Shown here: piece by piece, positions 19,073-27,743 of the stretch
Layout of the letters: each line of letters begins with the position of its first letter
Position numbering within the stretch: the stretch's first letter is position 1
Assembly (NCBI RefSeq): GCF_900187615.1
Contig: NZ_FYDO01000005.1
Coordinates: forward strand, 124,001-188,000
Source of the DNA: Pseudomonas sp. Irchel s3f7
GTDB taxonomy: Bacteria; Pseudomonadota; Gammaproteobacteria; Pseudomonadales; Pseudomonadaceae
Direction: 5' to 3'
Length of the DNA: 64,000 nucleotides
The notes under the pieces: generated by a model
What the model was told of the DNA's origin: nothing
Database searches by the model: none
Seen by the model: the letters and a program-made list of their open reading frames with translations, nothing else
Program-made: the position numbers and the translations under genes

Positions 19073-20115
19073 GCGTGTTCCTCCAGCAGGCGCCAGCGCA
19101 GTTTTTCACCGGCGCGCAGCGGGATAACGGTCAGCTCGCCAAATGGCAGGCTGGTTGGGGCGGTCCATTCTTCGCGGACCAGTGTAATGCGGTCGGTGTT
19201 CGCCGGCAGACCATAGAAGCGCGGGCCGTTGAGGCTGGCGAACGCTTCGAGCTTGTCCAGCGCATTGCGCTGTTCGAAGGCTTCGGCATACATCTCGATT
19301 GCTGCGTAGGCGGTGTAGCAACCGGCGCAACCGCAAGCGGCTTCTTTGGCGTGCTGGGCGTGGGGCGCCGAGTCGGTACCGAGGAAGAACTTCTCGCTAC
19401 CGCTGGTGGCGGCGTTGAGCAGGGCTTCCTGGTGCGTGTTGCGCTTGAGGATCGGCAGGCAATAGAAGTGCGGCCGAATCCCGCCCACCAGCATGTGGTT
19501 GCGGTTGTACAGCAAGTGATGCGCGGTGATGGTTGCGCCAACGTTGGCCGAAGCCGAATTGACGAACTGCACGGCGTCAGCGGTGGTGATGTGTTCGAAC
19601 ACGACTTTGAGGGTCGGGAAACGCTCGACCACACGACGCATGTGTTCATCGATGAAGATTTTTTCGCGGTCGAACACGTCGACGTCGCCACGGGTGACTT
19701 CACCGTGGATCAACAACGGCATCCCGACTTCGGCCATGGCCTCGATCGCAGGGAAAATCTTGTCGATGCTGGTGACGCCAGAATCCGAGTTGGTGGTTGC
19801 GCCGGCCGGGTACAGCTTGGCGGCGTGAACGAAACCGCTGGCCTTGGCCTCGCGAATTTCTTCGGGCTGGGTGCGGTCGGTGAGGTACAGGACCATCAGT
19901 GGTTCAAACGGGCTGCCAGCCGGGCGGGCAGCGAGAATCCGCTGGCGATAGCCGTCGGCTTCAGCCGCGTTGCGGACCGGAGGGACCAGGTTGGGCATGA
20001 TAATGGCGCGACCAAAGGTGCGCGCGACATCCGCGACAGTATTGGTCAACACGGCACCATCGCGAAGATGAATGTGCCAGTCGTCGGGACGCAGCAGGGT
20101 CAGGCGGTCGGACAT
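19069..20115 (-). CDS. pyrC: Dihydroorotase
   Basis: The 348-residue enzyme closes carbamoyl-aspartate to dihydroorotate in pyrimidine synthesis. It is the short class II PyrC. The metal-binding HIHLRDG is at residues 14-20, the carbamylated Lys is in AAKLYPAG, the later His ligands are in IHGEV and FEHITT, and the catalytic Asp is in [11 protein letters not shown] 20115 is the first Met and family-like. It precedes rnt with a 4-base overlap and is divergent from motY across about 160 bases. Confidence 0.97.
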   Translation of the reverse strand: MSDRLTLLRPDDWHIHLRDGAVLTNTVADVARTFGRAIIMPNLVPPVRNAAEADGYRQRILAARPAGSPFEPLMVLYLTDRTQPEEIREAKASGFVHAAKLYPAGATTNSDSGVTSIDKIFPAIEAMAEVGMPLLIHGEVTRGDVDVFDREKIFIDEHMRRVVERFPTLKVVFEHITTADAVQFVNSASANVGATITAHHLLYNRNHMLVGGIRPHFYCLPILKRNTHQEALLNAATSGSEKFFLGTDSAPHAQHAKEAACGCAGCYTAYAAIEMYAEAFEQRNALDKLEAFASLNGPRFYGLPANTDRITLVREEWTAPTSLPFGELTVIPLRAGEKLRWRLLEEHA

Positions 20116-20274
20116 GAGGGGATTCCAGGCGGGTCAAACTGAAGGGAATGCTACCGGAAAAGACTCTTGCAGGCACTCGCTATCAAGTTTTGCTGGAAGC
20201 TTCCGATATCCAACAGGTATGCCGTAAACATCTGTGTGTCGGTCTTTTTGTTGTAGAAGCCAGTGGAGCCTCCC

Positions 20275-21180
20275 GTGCGCCAGCGTTATTTAGCCTTGCT
20301 CAGCGTATTTGCCAGCCTTCCCGCGATGGCGCTCACTTTCCAGACGCGTATGGAGAGCATCGAGTGGACGGTCGAAGGCGACAAGTTCGAGTGCCGACTG
20401 ACTCAGCCGATCACCGATTTCGGCTCGGGACAGTTCGTGCGCCGCGCTGGCGAGCAGGCAACGTTTCGTCTGAATGCCTATAACGCAATGTTGGGCGGTG
20501 GCTCGGCCACCCTGCTGGCCGCCGCAGCGCCGTGGCAGCCGGGTCGTGGAGACATCAACCTCGGCTCCGTCAGAATCGGCAGCGGCAATGTGCTGTTCAA
20601 CAGTTCGCAGGTTCAGGCCGGACGGCTGATCAGCGGCCTGATTGATGGTCGCAGTCCGGTAGTACGGCATTCTGCAGGTGATGGCCGCGTGTCTGAAGTG
20701 CGCCTGTTACCAGTCAAGTTCAACAAGGCGTTCGTCGACTACCAAGGGTGTGTGGCGAAGCTATTGCCGCAGAATTTTGATCAAGTGAAACGGTCCGAAA
20801 TCGGCTTTCCCGGTGGCGGTGTCGATCTGGATGCAGCCGCCAAGGCCAGATTGCTGGTGATGCTGGAGTACATGAAGGCCGATCCGACGGTCAATCACAT
20901 CGAACTCGATGGCCACTCCGACAACAGCGGCAACCGCCTGACCAATCGGGACCTGTCACGACGCCGGGCACTGGCGGTCATGGATTTCTTCAAGGCCAAC
21001 GGTATCCAGGAGTCGCAGATCACCCTGCGTTTCCATGGTGAGCGTTATCCGGTGGCACCGAACAGCAACAACGCCAACCGCTCGAAAAACCGTCGGGTAG
21101 CGATTCGACTGGAGCGAGGAGCACCACCGGAACAGGTAGCCCCGCAAACTACGAAAGCGAGCACTTCGGCAACTTCCTGA
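20275..21180 (+). CDS. motY: Sodium/proton-motor associated protein MotY (OmpA-like)
   Basis: The 301-residue product starts with a Sec signal peptide (about residues 1-18, cut after AMA), then a MotY-type N-terminal domain, and ends with an OmpA-like peptidoglycan-binding domain (about 155-285; IELDGHSDNSG and NRDLSRRRA). In Pseudomonas, MotY forms the T-ring round the flagellar basal body and is needed to hold MotAB or MotCD stators. GTG 20275 is the preferred start because a GGAG ribosome site lies 6 bases before it; another GTG at 20263 is less likely. In P. aeruginosa motY likewise sits between pyrC and argG, far from the main flagellar genes. Confidence 0.9.
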   Translation: MRQRYLALLSVFASLPAMALTFQTRMESIEWTVEGDKFECRLTQPITDFGSGQFVRRAGEQATFRLNAYNAMLGGGSATLLAAAAPWQPGRGDINLGSVRIGSGNVLFNSSQVQAGRLISGLIDGRSPVVRHSAGDGRVSEVRLLPVKFNKAFVDYQGCVAKLLPQNFDQVKRSEIGFPGGGVDLDAAAKARLLVMLEYMKADPTVNHIELDGHSDNSGNRLTNRDLSRRRALAVMDFFKANGIQESQITLRFHGERYPVAPNSNNANRSKNRRVAIRLERGAPPEQVAPQTTKASTSATS

Positions 21181-21213
21181 CCGATTGGTCATGGTCGCGC
21201 TCTCGACATGTTC

Positions 21214-21250
21214 TGTCGCTTCGTCGTCATAAGCTGTCGCGCCACTGTAA
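21214..21250 (+). promoter_or_regulatory. Predicted ArgR operator upstream of argG
   Basis: Two direct TGTCGC hexamers stand 21 bp apart (21214-21219 and 21235-21240). The second is followed by N8-AA exactly and the first by N8-CA. This is the remembered tandem half-site of Pseudomonas ArgR, the same geometry as at argF. It lies 60-96 bases upstream of the argG start codon. Confidence 0.7.
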
Positions 21251-21309
21251 ATTATTCTGCATGAGCGGTAGACTTCACGGCTTTCCGTAGAACCCCGTGG
21301 AGTGATGGC

Positions 21310-22527
21310 ATGGCGGACATAAACAAGGTCGTTCTGGCGTATTCCGGCGGCCTGGACACTTCGGTGATCCTCAAGTGGCTGCAGGATACTTATAACTGTG
21401 AAGTAGTGACCTTCACCGCTGACCTGGGTCAGGGCGAAGAGGTCGAGCCGGCCCGCGCCAAGGCACAGGCCATGGGCGTAAAAGAAATCTACATCGACGA
21501 TCTGCGCGAAGAATTCGTGCGTGATTTCGTGTTCCCGATGTTCCGCGCCAACACCGTTTACGAAGGCGAGTACCTGCTGGGTACTTCCATCGCTCGTCCG
21601 TTGATCGCCAAGCGCCTGATCGAAATCGCGAACGAAACCGGCGCTGACGCCATTTCCCACGGTGCCACCGGTAAAGGCAACGACCAGGTTCGTTTCGAAC
21701 TGGGCGCATACGCCTTGAAACCAGGTGTGAAAGTGATCGCTCCTTGGCGCGAGTGGGACCTGCTGTCCCGCGAGAAGCTGATGGACTACGCCGAAAAGCA
21801 TGCGATCCCGATCGAGCGCCACGGCAAGAAAAAATCCCCGTACTCGATGGATGCCAACCTGCTGCACATCTCCTATGAAGGCGGCGTGCTGGAAGACACC
21901 TGGACCGAGCACGAAGAAGACATGTGGCGCTGGACCGTCTCCCCGGAGAACGCTCCCGACAAGCCGCAGTACCTGGAACTGACCTACCGCAACGGCGACA
22001 TCGTCGCGCTGGACGGCGTCGAAATGACTCCGGCCACCGTATTGGCGACCCTGAACCGTATCGGTGGCGAACACGGTATCGGTCGTCTGGACATCGTCGA
22101 GAACCGTTACGTGGGCATGAAGTCCCGTGGCTGCTACGAAACCCCAGGCGGCACTATCATGCTGCGCGCCCACCGTGCAATCGAATCGATCACTCTGGAC
22201 CGCGAAGTCGCTCACCTCAAAGACGAGTTGATGCCTAAGTACGCCAGCCTGATCTACACCGGTTACTGGTGGAGCCCCGAGCGTCTGATGCTGCAACAGA
22301 TGATCGATGCGTCCCAGGCCCACGTGAACGGCGTTGTGCGCCTGAAACTGTACAAGGGCAACGTGATCGTCACCGGTCGCAAGTCCGAAGAGTCGTTGTT
22401 CGACGCCAACATTGCCACCTTCGAAGAAGATGGCGGCGCCTACAACCAGGCCGATGCGGCGGGCTTTATCAAGCTCAACGCCTTGCGCATGCGCATTGCT
22501 GCAAACAAAGGCCGGAAGCTTTTCTGA
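21310..22527 (+). CDS. argG: Argininosuccinate synthase
   Basis: The 405-residue enzyme joins citrulline and aspartate with ATP to argininosuccinate, the step after ArgF. The ATP pyrophosphatase loop YSGGLDTS is at residues 11-18, and conserved segments such as [15 protein letters not shown] and [11 protein letters not shown] are intact. ATG 21310 is preceded by CGTGGAGTG as ribosome site. Codon use is of the highly expressed type. The gene stands alone; its upstream ArgR site predicts control in common with argF 8 kb away. Confidence 0.98.
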   Translation: MADINKVVLAYSGGLDTSVILKWLQDTYNCEVVTFTADLGQGEEVEPARAKAQAMGVKEIYIDDLREEFVRDFVFPMFRANTVYEGEYLLGTSIARPLIAKRLIEIANETGADAISHGATGKGNDQVRFELGAYALKPGVKVIAPWREWDLLSREKLMDYAEKHAIPIERHGKKKSPYSMDANLLHISYEGGVLEDTWTEHEEDMWRWTVSPENAPDKPQYLELTYRNGDIVALDGVEMTPATVLATLNRIGGEHGIGRLDIVENRYVGMKSRGCYETPGGTIMLRAHRAIESITLDREVAHLKDELMPKYASLIYTGYWWSPERLMLQQMIDASQAHVNGVVRLKLYKGNVIVTGRKSEESLFDANIATFEEDGGAYNQADAAGFIKLNALRMRIAANKGRKLF

Positions 22528-22550
22528 GACCTTTGAGATCGTGATGGGAT

Positions 22551-22579
22551 ATGCGGCCTCGTCCACGACGGGGCCGCAT
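22551..22579. other. Strong 13-bp hairpin downstream of argG
   Basis: The arms ATGCGGCCTCGTC and GACGGGGCCGCAT pair over 13 positions (one G-U) round a CAC loop. There is no T-run after it on either strand, so it is not a standard intrinsic terminator. It could be a 3'-end stabiliser or a barrier between argG and the convergent gene at 22673. Confidence 0.5.
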
Positions 22580-22672
22580 CTCCGAAAGAGGGGCGTTTGG
22601 TCCTGAATTGCGATACCACGTTTTTCTGTTGAATCCTTCCTGTTGTTCTCCTCGCCGCGGTGAAATATCCCG

Positions 22673-23377
22673 TCAAGGCTTGCTGCCGTGAGCCTGTGGT
22701 CCCTCTTGATCCATGATCGTCAATCCATGAGAGCTCAAGTCGTAAGCAACATAGAATGTTGCGTTGCGTTTTTTTGCCTGTCTTGAATGTTTAAGCGCGA
22801 CAGCTTTCAGTAGAGCCTCCGGTTCGTTACACGTGATAAACAACACCATGCTTGTCAGGTTTTCCTGTGAATTCTGGACATTTTCCAATAAAGCGCAGAG
22901 CTCATTTTTTCTGTTCGCGTAACGTGCATCGATGATGTAAAGGTCTTTTACATGCTCGGGAAGCTGTATGTGGTGCTGAACAGAAAAGAGCGTTTGCAAA
23001 CCCACCCGAGGTCTTGAAGCGGGTGCAAGGTCGGGCGACCTAACGCATTGGCCGCCACTCGACGTGTTCGGAATACTTTGATGATTCGACCCTTTTGCTG
23101 ACGTTTTTCCCGAGTGCTCCGTGTCCACCATGGCTTTCATGAAGTGCTTTCCTTTTTCAAAATCGGACGGGGCATAGAGCGATCGATAGTTAAAGTTGAG
23201 TGTGGCGAAAAACAATAAAAGTAAATAAAACGGAAAGCTGATTAAAAACCAGACATAGAGCTCTTTTTCCTCCTGCTCGAGGAAAGGCAAGGAGACCGCT
23301 GCGGAGCTTTCTGACAGAACTGCGAATATCGCAATAATAGTCATTGGGTTGGTGATTTTTTTTTGAGGTTTTATCAT
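22673..23377 (-). CDS. Uncharacterised two-TM membrane protein
   Basis: I cannot assign this 234-residue product to a named family. The N-terminus carries two hydrophobic segments (about residues 12-32 and 41-60) joined by an acidic loop, ending in NFNYRSLYAPSDF. I recall similar two-TM openings on assorted uncharacterised bacterial proteins, but this is from memory. A polar, Ser-rich linker (about 85-122) leads to a C-terminal part (about 125-225) that reads as alternating strands and helices, including KDLYIIDARYANRKNE and SMVLFITCNE. Local base composition is clearly AT-richer than in neighbouring genes, which suggests later arrival. ATG 23377 has a weak GAGAAAAG ribosome site. It converges on argG and is divergent from the regulator gene at 23905. 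Confidence 0.6.
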   Translation of the reverse strand: MIKPQKKITNPMTIIAIFAVLSESSAAVSLPFLEQEEKELYVWFLISFPFYLLLLFFATLNFNYRSLYAPSDFEKGKHFMKAMVDTEHSGKTSAKGSNHQSIPNTSSGGQCVRSPDLAPASRPRVGLQTLFSVQHHIQLPEHVKDLYIIDARYANRKNELCALLENVQNSQENLTSMVLFITCNEPEALLKAVALKHSRQAKKRNATFYVAYDLSSHGLTIMDQEGPQAHGSKP

Positions 23378-23904
23378 GTTCTTTTCTCATGTTTGAATAT
23401 CTGTTCTCGTAATTTATTAAGGTTGGTTTTTGCAGAATGACTGAAATATTGAAGTGTGAGGAGTGCTTTGTGTTTGATGGTGTTTTTATAGTGCTTGATG
23501 CGGTTGGGTCGTTATATTAATAATCGGTCATTGGCGATTTTTTGCTGTAAGAGTAAACGGGCAATTGATGTATGATATTTCTGGTGAGAATGTTGATTGT
23601 GCAAATAGCCGTTACTTTTGACCTGGCGATAGAAAGCGTAGCGTTCGAATAACGGCTGTTGGATCTTGTTGCTGGGTGAATCCTGTTATAGGGCGATACA
23701 AAAAACTATTGAAAGGTGCGTTGCCACCTCCCGGATACAGTTTTCATTTCATTCTGTTCGAGGTTTATTTGTAAGAAAAATCCGTGATGTTTGTAGGGAA
23801 TGTCTCTTGGTGCAGGTGCCCGGGAAGGCCGACATGCCATGGGTGAAACGACTAGGCTATTGTGCGGGCTCTAAAAATTCGAACAGCGAAAATTGGACTT
23901 GCCC
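23378..23904. other. AT-rich intergenic region (527 bases)
   Basis: No convincing gene is visible. Base composition is low-GC by eye (the 60 bases from 23461 have 23 G+C). An 8-bp inverted repeat AGCCGTTA / TAACGGCT (23607-23614 and 23650-23657) encloses 35 bases with a TTGACC hexamer. The length and composition suggest promoters for both flanking divergent genes. An 80-codon open frame at 23666-23908 overlaps the regulator start and lacks a good ribosome site. Confidence 0.5.
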
Positions 23905-24531
23905 ATGAATAAAGTGCTGATCGTGGATGATCACCCCGTCATTCGTCTTGCGGTGCGTATGCTGATGGAACGTCATGGTTACGAAGTTATTGGGGAAACC
24001 GATAACGGCGTGGATGCATTGCAACTCGCTCGTGAACTTATGCCGGACATCGTCATTCTGGATATTGGAATTCCAAAGTTGGATGGCCTGGAAGTTATTG
24101 CACGTTTATCGTCGACAGCGATGCCGATGAAAGTGCTGATACTGACGTCTCAGGCGCCGGGTCACTTTTCCATGCGCTGCATGCAGTCGGGCGCTGCGGG
24201 ATATGTATGCAAACAACAGGACCTGACCGAGTTGCTTAGTGCAATCAAAGCTGTACTGTCAGGCTACAGTTATTTTCCCAATCAAGCCTTGCATACCGTA
24301 CGGTCCAGTTTGGGGAACGCCAGCGAAGCCGATATGGTGGATCGTTTGTCGGGGCGGGAAATGATGGTCTTGCAGCAATTGGCCCGAGGCAAGACCAACA
24401 AAGAGATTGCTGACGGGATGTTCCTCAGCAATAAAACCGTCAGCACTTACAAGACTCGCCTGCTGTTGAAGCTCAATGCTCGTTCTTTGGTTGATCTTAT
24501 TGAGTTGGCGCAGCGCAATGGCCTGGTGTGA
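23905..24531 (+). CDS. NarL/FixJ-family response regulator (BvgA-like), orphan
   Basis: The 208-residue product has a receiver domain (residues 1-120) with the acidic pair D8-D9, phosphoacceptor D53 in VILDIGIP, T81 and K103. A LuxR-type helix-turn-helix follows (about 145-205; LSGREMMVLQQLARGKTNKEI and the recognition helix NKTVSTYKTRL). The closest remembered relatives are BvgA/EvgA/RocA-type regulators. No sensor kinase gene is adjacent. ATG 23905 is used; TTG 23893 in frame is an alternative, and the ribosome site is weak for both. The gene stands in the same AT-rich pocket as the two-TM protein, which is divergently transcribed. Confidence 0.88.
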   Translation: MNKVLIVDDHPVIRLAVRMLMERHGYEVIGETDNGVDALQLARELMPDIVILDIGIPKLDGLEVIARLSSTAMPMKVLILTSQAPGHFSMRCMQSGAAGYVCKQQDLTELLSAIKAVLSGYSYFPNQALHTVRSSLGNASEADMVDRLSGREMMVLQQLARGKTNKEIADGMFLSNKTVSTYKTRLLLKLNARSLVDLIELAQRNGLV

Positions 24532-24586
24532 CGGCAGCATCGCATGACGGGCGAGAAGGTGCGGGCTATCAAGGGGGCGCTCAGTA

Positions 24587-24612
24587 AAAAGCCTCCGTTT
24601 CGGGAGGCTTTT
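24587..24612. terminator. Bidirectional Rho-independent terminator
   Basis: The 10-bp stem AAAAGCCTCC / GGAGGCTTTT with a GTTTCG loop lies between the convergent regulator gene and the small PA3496-type gene. Confidence 0.85.
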
Positions 24613-24618
24613 CAGGTG

Positions 24619-24798
24619 TCATAAGTCAAAATCGTAATCGGCCAATTGCTTTTGCAGTCGGCGCTCCTCCAGCAGATTGTCGATGGTGCGGCGTTTGCTC
24701 AGATTGGTTTTCGCTACTTCAACCACCGGTTCAACGTCATCAGTCTCGGCGGCGGTGAAGTCTTCTTCGACGTCCAATTGCTCTTTGCCATTACTCAT
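24619..24798 (-). CDS. Small PA3496-family protein
   Basis: A 59-residue product, MSNGKEQLDVEEDF... ending in QKQLADYDFDL, is very acidic at its N-terminal half and has a basic, helical middle (NLSKRRTIDNLLEERRLQKQ). It resembles the small conserved proteins named after PA3496 of P. aeruginosa, described as putative envelope-integrity proteins, and it occupies the same place beside nth. Function is unproven. It has an ATG at 24798, and the stop lies just before the shared terminator. It follows nth on the same strand and may be the last gene of the rnf-nth transcript. Confidence 0.8.
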   Translation of the reverse strand: MSNGKEQLDVEEDFTAAETDDVEPVVEVAKTNLSKRRTIDNLLEERRLQKQLADYDFDL

Positions 24799-24904
24799 TT
24801 AGCTACTCCAGGCTAAGAAGGCCTTTGGCGCTCCTTATATCGACAATCCTCCGGCGGGTAAAAAAGATTTTTTCAATCGACAATCAGATAATCCCAATAG
24901 CGCC

Positions 24905-25543
24905 TCAATCGTCCGAGGTTTTGTGCTTGTATTCGCACAAGTCCTCGATCCGGCAACTGCCACAGCGGGGCTTGCGAGCAAGGCAAACGTAGCGGCCGTG
25001 GAGGATCAGCCAGTGATGGGAGTCCAGCAGATATTCCTTGGGTACGAACTTCATCAGTTTTTTCTCGACCTCCACGACATTCTTGCCCGGTGCAATGCCG
25101 GTGCGATTGCTGACCCGGAAGATGTGCGTGTCGACGGCCATGGTCAACTGGCGGAATGCGGTGTTGAGCACCACGTTGGCAGTTTTGCGACCGACACCGG
25201 GTAACGCTTCCAGCTCCTCACGGGTTTGTGGCACTTCGCCGGCGTGAAGCTCGACCAACATGCGACAGGTTTCGATCACGTTTTTCGCTTTGCTGTTGTA
25301 CAACCCGATGGTCTTGATGTAGTCCGACAACCCCTCGACCCCCAAGGCATGGATGGCTGCCGGGGTATTGGCAACCGGGAACAGTTTGGCGGTGGCCTTG
25401 TTGACGCCGACATCGGTCGATTGCGCCGAAAGAATCACTGCGATCAGCAATTCAAACGGTGACGAATACGCCAGTTCGGTCTTCGGTTCCGGATTGTCTT
25501 CATGCAATCTGCGGAAAATTTCCAGGCGTTTTGCGGCATTCAT
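24905..25543 (-). CDS. nth: Endonuclease III (DNA glycosylase/AP lyase)
   Basis: The 212-residue base-excision-repair enzyme removes oxidised pyrimidines and cleaves the abasic site. The helix-hairpin-helix LPGVGRKTANVV holds the catalytic Lys K120, and the catalytic Asp is D138 in VDTHIFRV. The [4Fe-4S] loop cysteines (C-x6-C-x2-C-x5-C) are near residues 187-203. ATG 25543 matches the family; the long in-frame extension upstream lies over rnfE and is not real. It follows rnfE by 25 bases, the order also remembered from P. aeruginosa. Confidence 0.97.
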   Translation of the reverse strand: MNAAKRLEIFRRLHEDNPEPKTELAYSSPFELLIAVILSAQSTDVGVNKATAKLFPVANTPAAIHALGVEGLSDYIKTIGLYNSKAKNVIETCRMLVELHAGEVPQTREELEALPGVGRKTANVVLNTAFRQLTMAVDTHIFRVSNRTGIAPGKNVVEVEKKLMKFVPKEYLLDSHHWLILHGRYVCLARKPRCGSCRIEDLCEYKHKTSDD

Positions 25544-25568
25544 GGGCAGTGCGTTTCCTCGAAAACGG

Positions 25569-26156
25569 TCAGAGTGAGGGCTGCGGGCGGTGCCAGGCCT
25601 GCCAAGCGGCCAGCAGCAACCCCAACAGAATGAAACCGCCGGGGGCGAGGGTTGCCAGGTGTAAGCCACCGTCGGCGATCAGTAGCCAACCTTGCCAGTC
25701 CGGTTGACCCGCGCCAGCCAGCCACGATAGATGGCGGCCGAGTGTCCCGTTGCCGATGAGTTCGCGCAACAGGCCAACACTCACCAGCAAGCCGCCGAAC
25801 AGGGCACATAACTTCAGACGTTCCACACGGGCGCGGCGGAAAAAGCCAGCGTGCTCCAGCACAACGCATTGCAAGGCGAGCAAGCCTGCATAGATTCCCA
25901 AATGCTGATGCCATGGCAGCGACCAGATTTGCGCAACGAGTTCCGCACAACTGGTCCACGTGGCGGCGAGCAGCACGCCCGCCAGCAAATGGGTCGACGG
26001 CAGTATTCGTGGTCGCAGTAAGGACATGCTCAGACTAAAAGCGCTGATCACCAGAATGAACAATAGCCACAGACCCAAAGCGCTCACCAGCGTGTCGGTG
26101 GTCCCTATGAGCGGTGTGAGCATCAACGTGCTCAGCAGGACGGATGATTTATTCAT
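25569..26156 (-). CDS. rnfE: RnfE-like subunit (Rnf/Rsx electron transport), divergent
   Basis: The 195-residue membrane protein has six hydrophobic segments and the RnfE-type C-terminal stretch LLRELIGNGTLG. Canonical RnfE has a Cys in the N-terminal LCPLLAV segment that helps hold an intramembrane [2Fe-2S] cluster with RnfA; here that position reads LTPLIGT (T14). A second Cys is still seen in LQCVVLEH, where the family has TNCIVVG. The N-terminus is about a dozen residues shorter than usual. Its start overlaps the rnfG end by 8 bases. The name rests on synteny and partial likeness; function as a normal electron conductor is doubtful. Confidence 0.75.
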   Translation of the reverse strand: MNKSSVLLSTLMLTPLIGTTDTLVSALGLWLLFILVISAFSLSMSLLRPRILPSTHLLAGVLLAATWTSCAELVAQIWSLPWHQHLGIYAGLLALQCVVLEHAGFFRRARVERLKLCALFGGLLVSVGLLRELIGNGTLGRHLSWLAGAGQPDWQGWLLIADGGLHLATLAPGGFILLGLLLAAWQAWHRPQPSL

Positions 26157-26760
26157 GGGAAGGTTTCCCGAGCAGCGATTGTCGGTATTCATCGAAATAG
26201 CGCAGCGCGTCATGGGTCGCGTTGATCACTGCTCTGGATGTGGTGGTCGCTCCAGCGATCTGGTCGAATTGCCCCTGGTCCTTTTTCAAGGCCCAACCCG
26301 CATCGGCGGGATCGGTGCTGGATTTACCGGAAAACCCCTGGAGCCAGGCATTCGGCCAGTCAGCGATTCGTGCCCCGAGTCCTGGTGTTTCCGATTGCTT
26401 GAGGGTTTTGACGCCTATCAGCCTGCCACTTGTGTCGATCGCAATCAGCAGTTCAATGGTGCCGGTGTAACCCAGAACCTGATTGCGCAACAACACGGCA
26501 GAAGCTTGGCCGGATTTGGAAGCCCGGTAGCCCATCAGCAACGTGCTGTTTTCGAGTTTGGGATTTTCGAGCGTCAACGGTTGTTCAAGTGGCTGATTGT
26601 CATAGCTGTCCGCTGGTAGCAAATCCAGCAGATTACGACTGTCGATCAGGCGTTGTTCGGCGGCAATGCGCGGCGCGCTGTTGTGCTGCATGAGCCAGGT
26701 CAGGCCGATGCCCAAACCTGCCAGTAATACCAGTATGGCAATGCTCGTCGCTCGGCTCAT
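26149..26760 (-). CDS. rnfG: RnfG-like flavin-binding subunit
   Basis: The 203-residue product has one N-terminal TM helix (about residues 5-24) and a periplasmic FMN_bind domain. The family landmarks SETPGLG (about 123-129) and the flavinylation motif with D166 and G170-A-T172 (FDQIAGATTTSRAV) are present; FMN would be attached by ApbE to T172. The motif has Ala in place of the usual Ser before GAT. The start ATG at 26760 overlaps the rnfD stop by 4 bases. A much longer open frame continues upstream in this phase across rnfD, but it is an out-of-frame shadow there. Confidence 0.87.
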   Translation of the reverse strand: MSRATSIAILVLLAGLGIGLTWLMQHNSAPRIAAEQRLIDSRNLLDLLPADSYDNQPLEQPLTLENPKLENSTLLMGYRASKSGQASAVLLRNQVLGYTGTIELLIAIDTSGRLIGVKTLKQSETPGLGARIADWPNAWLQGFSGKSSTDPADAGWALKKDQGQFDQIAGATTTSRAVINATHDALRYFDEYRQSLLGKPSHE

Positions 26761-27743
26761 GGCGATGTCGGCTCCTGTCTTGATGCGACAAATCGCTCCA
26801 GTGCAGGCACACAAAGATTCATCAAGAGGACGGCAAACGCCACACCGTCCGGATAACCACCCCAGGTGCGGATCAAGTACGTCAGCAGCCCGACACCCAC
26901 GCCAAACAGCAGCCGCGCGCCAGGTCTTTTGGCGCCGGACACCGGTTCCGTCACAATGAAAAACGCCCCCAACATGCTGGCGCCGGTGAGGAGATGAAAC
27001 AGCGGTGAACCATGGGAGTCGGAGCCCGAACCGTTCCAGCACAACAGGCTGATGATGAAAAGGCTGGCAAGCATGCCGACCGGCGCATGCCAGCTGAAAA
27101 CGCGTCGTTGCAGCAGAAACAGACCGCCTGCCAGAAACGCCAGGCTCACCCATTCCACGCCACGTCCACCGAAGTGACCAAACGCGGGGTTCATCGAGAA
27201 CAGTTCGTCCAGGGTCAGGCTTTTGTTGATGCGCAGGCTGTCCAGCGCAGTGGCCTGGACCCAGGCGTCCGGCGCCTGGCCGAAGCCGAAGGCCTGTTGC
27301 ACGCCGCTCAACAGGTCCATGCCGTGAGACGACGGCCAATGGGTCATTTGCTGGGGAAACGTGACCAGCGCAAAAGCAACGCCAAGCATGGCCGGATTGA
27401 AAGGATTCGAACCGACTCCGCCATACAGGTGCTTGCCGAATACCATCGCGAACGCGGCAGCACTGATCGTCAACCACCAAGGGCAATAGGGGGGCAGGGC
27501 CAGGGCCAGCAATGTCGCACTGACCAGGGCGCTACCATCGCTCAAGTTCGGTGTGAGTGGCCACTTGCGCAATTGCAGCACAGCCGCCTCAACAGCGAGC
27601 GCCGCTGCAACCGCCAGAATCAGATTGATCAACACACCCCAGCCATACAACCAGAAGGACGCCAGCAGTCCCGGCAGGACGGCCAGCAGCACCAGTTTCA
27701 TGGCTTGCTGCAGACGATCGTCAACCGATTCAAGGGGCGGCAT
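26757..27743 (-). CDS. rnfD: RnfD-like membrane subunit
   Basis: The 328-residue integral membrane protein has the NqrB/RnfD fold, with conserved segments such as [54 protein letters not shown] and [16 protein letters not shown]. The flavinylation site reads TGAS (T253-S256) where family members usually have SGAT or TGAT, so Ser replaces the flavin-carrying Thr; whether ApbE still modifies it is open. ATG 27743 is chosen because homology to RnfD starts near it; an in-frame ATG at 27791 would overlap rnfB further. As used, it overlaps rnfB by 14 bases, so there is no space for rnfC between them. Confidence 0.85.
   Translation of the reverse strand: MPPLESVDDRLQQAMKLVLLAVLPGLLASFWLYGWGVLINLILAVAAALAVEAAVLQLRKWPLTPNLSDGSALVSATLLALALPPYCPWWLTISAAAFAMVFGKHLYGGVGSNPFNPAMLGVAFALVTFPQQMTHWPSSHGMDLLSGVQQAFGFGQAPDAWVQATALDSLRINKSLTLDELFSMNPAFGHFGGRGVEWVSLAFLAGGLFLLQRRVFSWHAPVGMLASLFIISLLCWNGSGSDSHGSPLFHLLTGASMLGAFFIVTEPVSGAKRPGARLLFGVGVGLLTYLIRTWGGYPDGVAFAVLLMNLCVPALERFVASRQEPTSP

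Noticed and set aside
23666..23908. Open frame of 80 codons upstream of the orphan regulator
   Set aside because: It overlaps the regulator's start, lacks a good ribosome site and shows no recognisable feature; more likely leader or promoter DNA.
26149..27486. A 445-codon frame that would extend rnfG far upstream
   Set aside because: The first 240 codons overlap rnfD out of frame and are His/Arg-rich; RnfG homology and the signal helix begin at 26760.
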